DNA of 64,000 nt. Source: Pokkaliibacter plantistimulans (GTDB taxonomy: Bacteria > Pseudomonadota > Gammaproteobacteria > Pseudomonadales > Balneatricaceae). Shown in pieces: positions 19,536 through 27,375 of the stretch (position 1 is the stretch's first letter; each line of letters opens with the position of its first letter). The notes beneath the pieces are model-generated. The model was given only the letters and a program-made list of their open reading frames with translations, searched no databases and was not told the origin of the DNA. Made by a program: the position numbers and the translations under genes. The DNA lies in the NCBI RefSeq assembly GCF_003194385.1, contig NZ_LAPT01000070.1, forward strand, positions 1 through 64,000, given 5' to 3'.

Positions 19536-20366
19536 ATGACCGATGACCCTTCCTCCCTTTCCGCCTTGTTGCGTTGCTGGTTGCCCGACGAAGCAGCGGT
19601 ACAAGGTCATGCCGAGGCAGGTGCCGGGCAGCGGTTATCGCCGACCCTGAGTCAGGTCACCCGCTGGATGCGAGATGCCCAGCATAAGCTGACAGTGCAT
19701 CGGGCTGCTTTGCAGGACGGTCATGCCATGCTGCTGGCCACCTCGCTGGATGCCGAGGCGCTGGGTACCGGTTATGCACTGATCGGTGACTGGGATATGG
19801 CGCGCAGTTACTGGCTGCGTGCCTGTCATTACGGTTTGCAGCTGCTGCGTCAGGCATCAGAACAGGCGCACCCGGTGGTACCCTGCGATGGCCTGCGGCT
19901 GGTTGTCTGTGCTCTGGCGGCCGGAGATATGAGCCTGGCCAGACAGGTAATCTGTTTGCAGCAGGAGCAGGCCGGGCAGGTTCGCCTCAACAGGCTGGCG
20001 CAGGCAATACTACGTGCGTTGCTGCTGTGGCTGGACGGCCAGGGTAGCCAGAGTTGTCATCTGCTCCGGCAGGTCATCGGCAGTAGCCGGGCTGATCGTC
20101 AGTATCTGTTCTGCTATCGCGGCCTGCTGGCGATGTGCTGGGCGCTGCTGGGTATTTTCAGTGCTGATGCGGCGATGTTTAACGCCGGTGTGATGGGGCA
20201 ACTGGCCGTACACCATCACTGGGCACTGGGGCGGGCAGGGGACAGTGAGGAGGAGTTTATCTGCCTGTCGGCGCTGGCCATGATCAATCTTGGTCAGCTG
20301 CAGGGGCTGGAGCAGGAGGTGTTCGACCTGCTGATTCCACAGGGGCTGGTACTGGCGCGCGGCTAA
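19536..20366 (+). CDS. Protein of unknown function, helical-repeat-like
   Basis: 276-residue soluble protein that I do not recognise. It is rich in Leu, Ala and Gln helices, with repeated AxxxGDxxxAR-like spots (ALIGDWDMARSYW and ALAAGDMSLARQV) suggesting tandem helical hairpins as in TPR- or Imm49-like proteins. ATG at 19536 has AGGA 10 bases upstream; longer in-frame starts exist but add residues of poor composition. It stands alone between kynU and the DinB-like gene. Confidence 0.6.
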   Translation: MTDDPSSLSALLRCWLPDEAAVQGHAEAGAGQRLSPTLSQVTRWMRDAQHKLTVHRAALQDGHAMLLATSLDAEALGTGYALIGDWDMARSYWLRACHYGLQLLRQASEQAHPVVPCDGLRLVVCALAAGDMSLARQVICLQQEQAGQVRLNRLAQAILRALLLWLDGQGSQSCHLLRQVIGSSRADRQYLFCYRGLLAMCWALLGIFSADAAMFNAGVMGQLAVHHHWALGRAGDSEEEFICLSALAMINLGQLQGLEQEVFDLLIPQGLVLARG

Positions 20367-20457
20367 AGCACGCGTCTTTGCTGGCACCTCTGCACTGCGT
20401 TAACCCTTGCAGACTGCTAGACTCCACTGACATATCCTACCGGCAAGGAACAGCCCG

Positions 20458-20994
20458 ATGTCTCTCAAACATCACTTTGAACTGATGGCTCACTACAACC
20501 AGTGGATGAACGATCAGCTGTATGAGGCCGCTGCGCAGCTCGACAACTATTCGCTGATGCTGGATCGCGGTGCTTTCTTTGGTTCTATCCTCGGCACCCT
20601 CAATCATATTCTGGTCGGTGACACCCTGTGGCTGCAGCGCTTTGCCAAACATGGCCAAACCCTGGAGTCACTGCAGCCCGTGCTGGATATACCGACGCCC
20701 GGCAGTCTGGATGCAGCACTGTACGATACTCTTGAAGAGCTCTATGGCGCACGGCGTATGCTGGATAACCTGATCGTTGCCTTCAGTCAGGAAGCGGATG
20801 ACAGCCACTATCTGGCGCCATTGCGTTACCGCAACAGTAAGCAACAGCTGTTTGAAAAGCAGTTCGGCTATCTGGTCCAGCATTTCTACAATCACCAGAC
20901 TCATCACCGAGGTCAGGTTTCTACGCTGCTCAGTCAGGTCGGAATTGATGTTGGCATTACCGACCTGCTGGCACTGGTGCCTGAGTTTGAATAG
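20458..20994 (+). CDS. DinB-family metal-dependent protein
   Basis: 178-residue four-helix-bundle protein of the DinB/YfiT-like superfamily (thiol-dependent hydrolases and transferases). The metal triad is visible: His50 (TLNHILVGD), His146 and His150 (YNHQTHHRGQ). The name does not imply the E. coli DNA polymerase IV. AAGGAA lies 9-14 bases before the ATG. Substrate unknown. Confidence 0.85.
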   Translation: MSLKHHFELMAHYNQWMNDQLYEAAAQLDNYSLMLDRGAFFGSILGTLNHILVGDTLWLQRFAKHGQTLESLQPVLDIPTPGSLDAALYDTLEELYGARRMLDNLIVAFSQEADDSHYLAPLRYRNSKQQLFEKQFGYLVQHFYNHQTHHRGQVSTLLSQVGIDVGITDLLALVPEFE

Positions 20995-21120
20995 CGCAAG
21001 CGACTAGCCGAATATCACGATGCTCTGCGGGTGCGGGCAGCCTTGATGGCTCATTCGTCCCCGGGTATCTGCCGGACTGCCCTCACTGTTGTGGCCCCGT
21101 CCGACAGATTCTCGGGTTGC

Positions 21121-22347
21121 TCAGGCCAAGCAGGCATCCTCGGCGATGGAGCCAATCAGGCCATACTGCCGCTGTGACCAGCCCTGTACCAGACGAATGA
21201 CCCGCAGGGCGATCTCGTCCAGTTCAGTGGCGGTGCAGTTGAGCGCGGGCAACAGGCGGATCACCTTGTCACGAGTGACCGAAATCAGCAGTTGCTCATC
21301 ATCGAGTGCGCGGGCGACCAGCTCTTTGCAGGGCCGGTCCAGCTCAATGCCGACCAGCAGCCCGTGGCCTCTGACCGCGACCACGCCGGGCAGCTCCGCC
21401 AGTACCTCCTGCAGGGTGTCGAGCAGCCACTGACCACTGTGCTCCGCCTGAGGGATGATACAGTCCTGTTCCATCAGCTCCACCACTTTACATCCCACCC
21501 GGCAGGCCAGGGGATTACCACCGAAGGTGGAACCGTGGTGGCCAGGCATCATCAGGCCATGCGCCTTGCCACTGGCCAGACAGGCGCCGATGGGAAAGCC
21601 ATTGCCCAGGCCCTTGGCCAGGGTGATAACGTCGGGCTGAATGCCCGCGTGCTGAAAGCCAAACCATCGGCCAGTACGGCCCATACCGGTCTGCACTTCA
21701 TCGATCATCAGCAGCCAGTCCTGTTGATCGGCGAGGGTTCGCAGTGCCTGCAGATAGTCACTGCCTGCCACCCGCACACCGCCTTCCCCCTGTACCGGCT
21801 CGACCAGCACAGCAACAATGCCGGGATGCTCCTGCGCTGCCGCCTGCACGGCCCTGATATCGTCATAGGGCACACGGATAAAACCCGGCATCAGCGGGAA
21901 GAAGCCATGATGTACGGCAGGGTTGCCGGTGGCGGCGAGAGTGGCCAGAGTGCGGCCATGGAAACTGTTCTCCATGACCAGAATCTGCGGTGCTCTGACC
22001 TGCTTGCGGGTGGCGTGCAGGCGGGCCAGTTTCAGCGCCGTTTCATTGGCTTCCGAACCTGAGTTGCAGAAGAACACGCTGTCCATGCCGGCGAGCTGAC
22101 ACAGCCGCTCGCCCAGCCGTTCCTGCCAGCGGATACCATAGAGGTTGGAACAGTGCAGCAACTGTCCGGCCTGTTCGCTGATAGCGGCCGTAATCGCAGG
22201 GTGACTGTGGCCCAGATTGGTGACGGCAATGCCTGCCACTGCATCGAGATAGCGCTTGCCCTGTTCATCCCATAGCCAGGCGCCCTCGCCGTGGGAGAAG
22301 GTAACTGCCTGCCGTGCATAGGCGGGCATCAGATGGGAGTGGCTCAT
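21121..22347 (-). CDS. argD: Acetylornithine/succinyldiaminopimelate-type aminotransferase (class III)
   Basis: PLP-dependent class III aminotransferase of 408 residues. Lys245 in LAKGLGNGFPIG is the PLP Schiff-base lysine. NSGSEANE, LVEPVQGEGG and MIDEVQTGMGRTG are classic for ArgD. Its ATG overlaps the stop of the preceding 83-residue gene by 4 bases (ATGA), so it is the last gene of the B6/diiron operon. This could be the biosynthetic ArgD or a paralogue acting on another omega-amino acid; the operon context hints at the latter. Confidence 0.85.
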   Translation of the reverse strand: MSHSHLMPAYARQAVTFSHGEGAWLWDEQGKRYLDAVAGIAVTNLGHSHPAITAAISEQAGQLLHCSNLYGIRWQERLGERLCQLAGMDSVFFCNSGSEANETALKLARLHATRKQVRAPQILVMENSFHGRTLATLAATGNPAVHHGFFPLMPGFIRVPYDDIRAVQAAAQEHPGIVAVLVEPVQGEGGVRVAGSDYLQALRTLADQQDWLLMIDEVQTGMGRTGRWFGFQHAGIQPDVITLAKGLGNGFPIGACLASGKAHGLMMPGHHGSTFGGNPLACRVGCKVVELMEQDCIIPQAEHSGQWLLDTLQEVLAELPGVVAVRGHGLLVGIELDRPCKELVARALDDEQLLISVTRDKVIRLLPALNCTATELDEIALRVIRLVQGWSQRQYGLIGSIAEDACLA

Positions 22348-22595
22348 GTCGGTGACCCTGCAGCAAGCTCCAGCGGGGTAAAGGTATGTTCGGCATGGAT
22401 TATCTGCACGCCTTCCGGGCCACTGGCCAGCAGCCTGCGTTCCTCGATGGATTTCTGCGCGCTGAGCTGATATCCGGCCGTGTCGGGGAACAGTGCAGCC
22501 ACTTCCATGACGGCCTGTTCTGCCCAGGGGGTGCCGGACTCGAAGTGACCCAGCAGTTTGCCATGACGGTGAATCACCAGGCGGTAGACGCTCAT
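22344..22595 (-). CDS. Small protein of unknown function
   Basis: 83-residue basic-to-neutral protein without signal peptide or membrane segment. It lies 4 bases after pdxK, with the ribosome site AGGA inside the pdxK stop region, and overlaps the argD-like start (ATGA). Such tight packing shows it is a real gene. I recognise no domain. The compact alpha/beta pattern (YRLVIHRHGKLLGHFESG, later GVQIIHAEHTFTPLEL) would fit a small binding or accessory subunit. Confidence 0.7.
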   Translation of the reverse strand: MSVYRLVIHRHGKLLGHFESGTPWAEQAVMEVAALFPDTAGYQLSAQKSIEERRLLASGPEGVQIIHAEHTFTPLELAAGSPT

Positions 22596-22599
22596 GTTG

Positions 22600-23472
22600 T
22601 CATCCTGATAACGGGTAGGTGGGAAGAAGTAATTCGGCAGACTGCTGGCTGGCGGTCAGTTGCAGGGCGCCAAGCACGATATCGCAGGCCCGGCTGACGG
22701 CTTCGTGCAGTGGCACCTGATGCAGCAGACGCGCCGTTAGGCTGGCGCAGAACAGATCACCTGTGCCTTTGGGATAGCAGTCGAGACGCGGGTGGCGGAT
22801 CACCTCGGCGTAATCCGGGGTGACAATGGCCACCCACATTTCGCCGGGTTGCCACTCCTCGGGAGCCGCACTGGTCACCACCACCCACTGTGCACCACTG
22901 AGCTGCAGCAGCTGCCTTGCGGCCGTTTGTACCTGCGACCAGCTGGCGGTGGGCAGCCCGGTCAGACAGGCCAGTTCATAGCCGTTGGGGGTGAGCCCGG
23001 TGGCCTGTTGCAGCAAGTGCTGGCGGTAGGCGTCGACCATGCCTGGGGCAACGTAATTGCCGCAGTCGTGATCACCCAGCACCGGATCGATGATGACCAG
23101 AGCCTGAGGTCGCAGCAGACGGACATCGGCCAGCCAGCGGGCCAGCAAGGTAGCCTGAGCCGGGCTGCCCAGATAGCCACAGAGCACTGCCTGCAGCTGA
23201 GAGAGGGCATCGCGGGCGATCAGGTCGCGCAAGAAGCCGTTGAACCAGTCAGTGGCAACGGTTCCGCCATGCACGCTGGGGTAGTGTGGGGTGTTGCTGA
23301 ACAGCACTGTCGGCACACTGGTCGCGTTCAGCCCGTGGCTGTGCAGGGTGGGCAGGGCGACGTTGTTGCCAACGCGCCCATAGACCACCTGCGACTGCAC
23401 CGACACCACATCCAGCGGCAGCGGTTTTGCGTCCCTGCTGGCGGAGCCAGCCGGGTGCGGATAAATCGCCAT
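22600..23472 (-). CDS. pdxK: Pyridoxine/pyridoxal/pyridoxamine kinase
   Basis: Phosphorylates B6 vitamers in the PLP salvage pathway. It closely follows the E. coli PdxK pattern: DVVSVQSQVVYGRVGNN, TVLFSNTPHY, VIIDPVLGD, GLTPNGYELACLTG and the anion-hole motif GTGDLF. Start ATG at 23472 overlaps the preceding gene's TGA by one base, so it is translationally coupled. The 290-residue length is near the family norm. The linked PtsJ-like regulator strengthens the B6 assignment. Confidence 0.92.
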   Translation of the reverse strand: MAIYPHPAGSASRDAKPLPLDVVSVQSQVVYGRVGNNVALPTLHSHGLNATSVPTVLFSNTPHYPSVHGGTVATDWFNGFLRDLIARDALSQLQAVLCGYLGSPAQATLLARWLADVRLLRPQALVIIDPVLGDHDCGNYVAPGMVDAYRQHLLQQATGLTPNGYELACLTGLPTASWSQVQTAARQLLQLSGAQWVVVTSAAPEEWQPGEMWVAIVTPDYAEVIRHPRLDCYPKGTGDLFCASLTARLLHQVPLHEAVSRACDIVLGALQLTASQQSAELLLPTYPLSG

Positions 23473-24191
23473 CACAGCACCGCTTCGGGAGCATCAATAA
23501 CGGTGTGCTCCAGCCAGGTGGACATGGCTTCTCGCGCCACCCGCTCCAGAGCGCCCTGCAACTGGTGTGCCTGGGCTCGCAGCTGGCGTGGGTCAAGACC
23601 CACCTGACCGATTTCGTTGGCATGACCGACCAGCCACTGTTCGATGCGGCCGGGATCGGCTTCCAGATGGAACTGCAAACCCAGCACGTTGCGACCGTAG
23701 GCAAAGGCCTGATTGGGACAGCGCTCGGTACCTGCCAGACGCGTCGCCCCCTGCGGAATCTCAAACTGATCGCCATGCCAGTGCAATACCGGGATGTCGC
23801 CCAGCGCTGCCAGCGGGCTGTTGAGACCGGCTGTCGTGAGGCTGAGTGGAGCAAAGCCGATTTCCTTGTAACCCATGGGTGAGACCGTCGCGCCCAGTAC
23901 CCGTGCGATCAGTTGTGCACCCAGACAGATGCCCAGCAGTGGCCGGCGGCTTTGCAGACGGGTCTTGACCAGTGCCGCCTCCTCGGCAATGAAGGGGTAG
24001 GTATCATCGTCAAAGGCACCAATCGGCCCACCGAGGATGACCAGCAGATCGGGGCCGATGGCATCCAGACGGGCCAGATTGGCCTGGGTGGCGTCCACAT
24101 AGGTCACCTGATAACCCAGCTCCTGCAGCAGGGGTTCCAGTGTGCCGAGGTCTTCAAACTGCAGATGGCGCAAAGCAACGACAGTCTTCAT
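23472..24191 (-). CDS. Class I glutamine amidotransferase-like protein
   Basis: 239-residue protein with the class I glutaminase triad: Cys89 in GICLGAQL, His175 and Glu177 in QFHLEAD. It belongs to the stand-alone GMP-synthase-like GATase group (YfeJ-like), whose members have diverse or unknown acceptors, and it lacks a fused synthetase domain. It may supply ammonia to a partner enzyme or act as a peptidase or amidase. It lies in the operon between the reductase (59 bases) and pdxK (1-base overlap). Confidence 0.85.
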   Translation of the reverse strand: MKTVVALRHLQFEDLGTLEPLLQELGYQVTYVDATQANLARLDAIGPDLLVILGGPIGAFDDDTYPFIAEEAALVKTRLQSRRPLLGICLGAQLIARVLGATVSPMGYKEIGFAPLSLTTAGLNSPLAALGDIPVLHWHGDQFEIPQGATRLAGTERCPNQAFAYGRNVLGLQFHLEADPGRIEQWLVGHANEIGQVGLDPRQLRAQAHQLQGALERVAREAMSTWLEHTVIDAPEAVL

Positions 24192-24250
24192 AGATCAATC
24201 CCTAATGTATGGCTGTAGTGGGCCACGGCGACTGACCGTGGCATGGCAGA

Positions 24251-25300
24251 TTAATGGCTGATACCCGGATCAACGATGATGTGTCCGGCGCGCGGGAAGG
24301 TGCAGCAGGCCAGAGCGTACCCCTGTGCTTTATCCTTCTCGTCCAGACAGAAATCCGGCTCGCGATGCACCTCGCCGCTGACGTGGACCCGGCAGCTGCC
24401 ACAGATCCCGGAGCGGCACTGGCTTTTGATCGGGATGCCGTGGAGTTGCAGGTTGTCGAGTAACGATAGGCTGGGGTCGGCGCTGACATGCCGCTCGGAG
24501 CGGGTCAGTTGCAGGGTGATCCCGCTGTCCTCGCTGTCCTTATTAGCACTCTGCGCGGACGGTTCATCGCGCGTCGGTGCAGTAAAGGCTTCCAGCAGTA
24601 GCTGGCTGTCGGGATAACGCTGGCTGATGTGCTCACGGATGGCGTGGGCAAAGGCAAAGCCGCCGCAGGCGATCACCGTCTCGGGTGTCTGTTCCAGCTC
24701 GAACGCTGCTGCGGTTGGCCGGCCAGAGTGAAACTGACTGTGGCTGAGGATCAGCTCGCGGGTGATGTAGACATCGAAGTGAAACCAGCGGCGAGTCAGG
24801 CTCAGCTGCAGCAATTCATGCAGGAAGGGAATGCTCACCACATAGGGTGCGCACAGTATCAGCCTGATGGCAGGGACGGGCAGACCGGCATCGTCACGTT
24901 CAGCCAGAGCATTGAGCAGGGCCATTGGCAGCGTAATACCGATTCCGGCGGCCACCATCAGTACCTGCCGTGCATCCTTGATGCGGTCGACGGTGATGTT
25001 GCCACTGACCCCTTCCACCGCCAGCACAGACCCAGCCCTGAGGGTGGCATGCAGACTGTCGGACAAGCCCTGTTTGCCTGTCCGCTGGACGGCAATCTCG
25101 ATCGTGTCGGCACCTGTGGTACGGACCACAGAATACAGGCGCCGCTGCGGGCGGCCCTGCAGATCTGGGTAGACGAGGGTGACGTGCTGACCTGCCGATA
25201 TCGTCTGCCGCACGGGTGAGTTTTCCAGCTTCAGCCTGAACAGCCTGACATCGTCGGTTTTCAGGGATGAGCTTTCGCAACGTGCTTGAACGGTAGGCAT
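24251..25300 (-). CDS. Ferredoxin-NAD(P)H reductase-type electron-transfer protein with C-terminal 2Fe-2S domain
   Basis: 349-residue class IA oxidoreductase. The N-terminal flavin-binding barrel has RLYSV (flavin) and the NAD-binding lobe has VAAGIGITLPMALL. The C-terminal plant-type ferredoxin holds CRSGICGSC (CX4CX2C) with the fourth cysteine in ALACCTF. Such proteins feed electrons from NAD(P)H to oxygenases. Its ATG overlaps the stop of the AurF-like oxygenase by one base, so it is almost certainly the oxygenase's reductase. Confidence 0.88.
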   Translation of the reverse strand: MPTVQARCESSSLKTDDVRLFRLKLENSPVRQTISAGQHVTLVYPDLQGRPQRRLYSVVRTTGADTIEIAVQRTGKQGLSDSLHATLRAGSVLAVEGVSGNITVDRIKDARQVLMVAAGIGITLPMALLNALAERDDAGLPVPAIRLILCAPYVVSIPFLHELLQLSLTRRWFHFDVYITRELILSHSQFHSGRPTAAAFELEQTPETVIACGGFAFAHAIREHISQRYPDSQLLLEAFTAPTRDEPSAQSANKDSEDSGITLQLTRSERHVSADPSLSLLDNLQLHGIPIKSQCRSGICGSCRVHVSGEVHREPDFCLDEKDKAQGYALACCTFPRAGHIIVDPGISH

Positions 25301-26283
25301 CACAGCGTCATCCCCTTGCCATGTCGGCCCGCAGCCGGGGTATGGCTGGGGAGCGACAGGGTGCTGGCGGCACCGGACAGGCCGATGCGGTCAATCAGGC
25401 GTTCAACCGAGTCGGTATACACGCCAACCTCATTGCTGTCGCCGGTGTCGTGGAGAATATCCTCACCGTGCGGCATACCTATCAGGTTAAATGCCGCCTG
25501 CCAGGCGCCCAGCTCATTATTGGCGAACATCTCTACGGTCTTGCGCACAGTACGGCGGAAGTACTCTCGCTCCTTCTCGCTCAGGCTGCGAATAATGTCC
25601 ATCGCCGAGAAGCTGAAGACGCTGGAGTGGCTCCACTCATCCACCGCATGGGTACGGGTGACCTCATGGCAGATAGGCTGGATGGAGGTATCTTCCGCCA
25701 TGGTTTTCAGATAGTCAGTGATCAGCGTTTCACTGGCGCAGGCGATGGCAAAACGGGTCAGGCGACGTTCCCATTCGGCGCCGCAGGAGGCCAGTTGCTG
25801 GCGCCGCCACTGCACCAGATTGAAGTCGGTGAAATCCAGCGGTACCAGCTGGCGGTGGTCATAGATGTAATTGCAGGCCATGACTGACATGCGGGTGTGC
25901 AACGCTTCATCCAGCAGTGCCTCAGACATGACGTCCTGCAGCAGGGCACGGTTGTTGCTGGATGGTGGCGTCTTGATGATGTCTTCGCAGGCCGGCGTCA
26001 CCACATCACATTCGATGTAGATGGTCTTGAGGTTATAGATGCCCCAGGCATAGGACAGGCACGCAGACTTAATGGCTTCAGGAGCTTGAAGCCAGGCGTC
26101 ATGATCACGGAAGGGTAGCAGGGATTCACTAAAATCTCGCTTGCTGGCATCGAATGCCAGCTCGGCATAGACCGGAATATCCTGATTGACCGCGGCACGG
26201 GTGCGCCAGAGGGTAGTCAATTTCTGCAGCATCTTTTGAACGGCATCTTCCTGAGAAATGCTGAACTGTTCCATGTTGTTCAT
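25300..26283 (-). CDS. AurF-like diiron N-oxygenase
   Basis: 327-residue non-heme diiron protein of the p-aminobenzoate N-oxygenase (AurF/CmlI) family, which oxidises amines to hydroxylamine, nitroso or nitro groups. All seven expected ligands are visible: Glu91, then after 33 residues DEALH (Glu126, His129), Glu185 in CASETLI, and His212-AVD-Glu216-WS-His219. This matches the AurF EX28-37DEXXH and HX3EXXH patterns. It is first in an operon with its reductase, a glutamine amidotransferase, pyridoxal kinase, a small protein and an aminotransferase. The substrate is unknown. Confidence 0.88.
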   Translation of the reverse strand: MNNMEQFSISQEDAVQKMLQKLTTLWRTRAAVNQDIPVYAELAFDASKRDFSESLLPFRDHDAWLQAPEAIKSACLSYAWGIYNLKTIYIECDVVTPACEDIIKTPPSSNNRALLQDVMSEALLDEALHTRMSVMACNYIYDHRQLVPLDFTDFNLVQWRRQQLASCGAEWERRLTRFAIACASETLITDYLKTMAEDTSIQPICHEVTRTHAVDEWSHSSVFSFSAMDIIRSLSEKEREYFRRTVRKTVEMFANNELGAWQAAFNLIGMPHGEDILHDTGDSNEVGVYTDSVERLIDRIGLSGAASTLSLPSHTPAAGRHGKGMTL

Positions 26284-26330
26284 CCTGTTAGCTGTAAGTG
26301 ACGCGCGTTGACGGGCAAAGCGCGGTGGTC

Positions 26331-26384
26331 AACTCCGTCGTAGCGGCTGTCTTGCTCCTGAATAAGACGGCGATACGGAGAGTT
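26331..26384 (-). promoter_or_regulatory. Imperfect inverted repeat in the leader of the oxygenase operon
   Basis: AACTCCGTCGTAGC and onward (26331-26353) is an imperfect mirror of AAGACGGCGATACGGAG and onward (26364-26384), with AACTC/GAGTT at the outer ends and GTCTT/AAGAC near the loop. It lies 48 bases before the oxygenase start, between promoter and gene, so it could be an attenuator, an RNA regulatory fold or an operator. Confidence 0.4.
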
Positions 26385-26471
26385 GAATCGTTCGTTTTAG
26401 TTATGTGCTCAGTTGGTGTAACGATTTAAAGCCAGCGGATCATGGCTATGTTCTAAGGCTGGGATGAGCTA

Positions 26472-27281
26472 CTACTCACCTCCCGGCCAGTAGTAGCTGT
26501 CTGGCAGCGCGCGGGCACCGAAAATGGCCTGACCTACCCGTACTACGGTGGCTCCTTCTTCAATGGCGATTTCAAAGTCGCCGGACATCCCCATGGACAG
26601 CTCGTTCAGGCTCACACCGGGCGGGGTATCTGCTTGCAGCTGGTCACGCAGGGTACGCAACAAGCGGAAGCAGGTCCTGACGCGCTCACCTTCGGCCGAA
26701 AGCAGGGCCAGGGTCATCAGCCCCCTCACCTTCAGGGTAGGGAACTGGGGGAGAGCCTGAATGAAGTCCGCCACTGCCTCCGGCGGCAGGCCATATTTAC
26801 TGGCCTCGCCTGAGGTGTTGACCTGCACGAACACATCCAGCTGGCGGCCTTCGAGCTGCAGGCGGCGGTCCAGCGCTTCGGCCAGACGCAGGCTGTCGAG
26901 GGCCTGGAACTCACTGGCAAAGCGGGCAACCAGCTTGGCTTTATTGGTTTGCAGGTGGCCAATGACGGACCACTGAACGTCGGTCAAATCACTGAGGTTC
27001 TGCCATTTGCGGTGGGCTTCCTGCGGTTTGTTCTCCCCTAATTGCCGACATCCTGCGGCATAGGCGAGGCGTATACTGGCTTCGTCCATGGTCTTGCTGA
27101 CAGGCAGCAGCCTGACTTCCTGCGGCGAACGGCCGACCCGGGCACAGGCGCCGGCGATACGTTGTTGCACGGTAGCCAGATTGCGCTGGAAGTCTGCAAC
27201 GCTCTGGGCCTTGGGATAGCGACCATGCAAGTCATGCTGCGGCTGCGTATCCAGAACTTCAGCGACATTTGATTCACTCAC
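26472..27281 (-). CDS. PLP homeostasis protein (YggS/PLPBP family)
   Basis: TIM-barrel PLP carrier that buffers free pyridoxal phosphate; 269 residues with a polar N-terminal extension of about 28 residues compared with E. coli YggS. The PLP lysine is Lys63 in LLPVSKTMD; the conserved HLQTNKAK, SMGMSGDFE and VRVGQAIFG follow. GTG at 27281 is supported by AAGGGA upstream. It is divergent from the PtsJ-like regulator and upstream of the diiron operon, in place of the usual proC/pilT setting, so it may be a dedicated paralogue. Confidence 0.88.
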   Translation of the reverse strand: MSESNVAEVLDTQPQHDLHGRYPKAQSVADFQRNLATVQQRIAGACARVGRSPQEVRLLPVSKTMDEASIRLAYAAGCRQLGENKPQEAHRKWQNLSDLTDVQWSVIGHLQTNKAKLVARFASEFQALDSLRLAEALDRRLQLEGRQLDVFVQVNTSGEASKYGLPPEAVADFIQALPQFPTLKVRGLMTLALLSAEGERVRTCFRLLRTLRDQLQADTPPGVSLNELSMGMSGDFEIAIEEGATVVRVGQAIFGARALPDSYYWPGGE

Positions 27282-27336
27282 CGTTCAGTCCCTTTGCTGT
27301 GGAGTGGCGTGATAGAGGTAAACGCACTATGCTGCG

Positions 27337-27374
27337 TTTTGTCACAGTGCGAAGTATATATTGTCATAGGACAA
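27337..27374. promoter_or_regulatory. Probable MocR/PtsJ operator between ptsJ and yggS
   Basis: Three TTGTC half-sites lie in the 94-base divergent spacer: TTTTGTCAC at 27337 and TTGTCATAGGACAA at 27361-27374. The second is itself a perfect palindrome with a 4-base spacer. The first and second TTGTC are 22 bases apart, two helical turns, in the same orientation. A direct repeat plus an inverted copy is typical of MocR regulators. It abuts the ptsJ start codon, which suggests autoregulation. Confidence 0.55.
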
Positions 27375-27375
27375 A

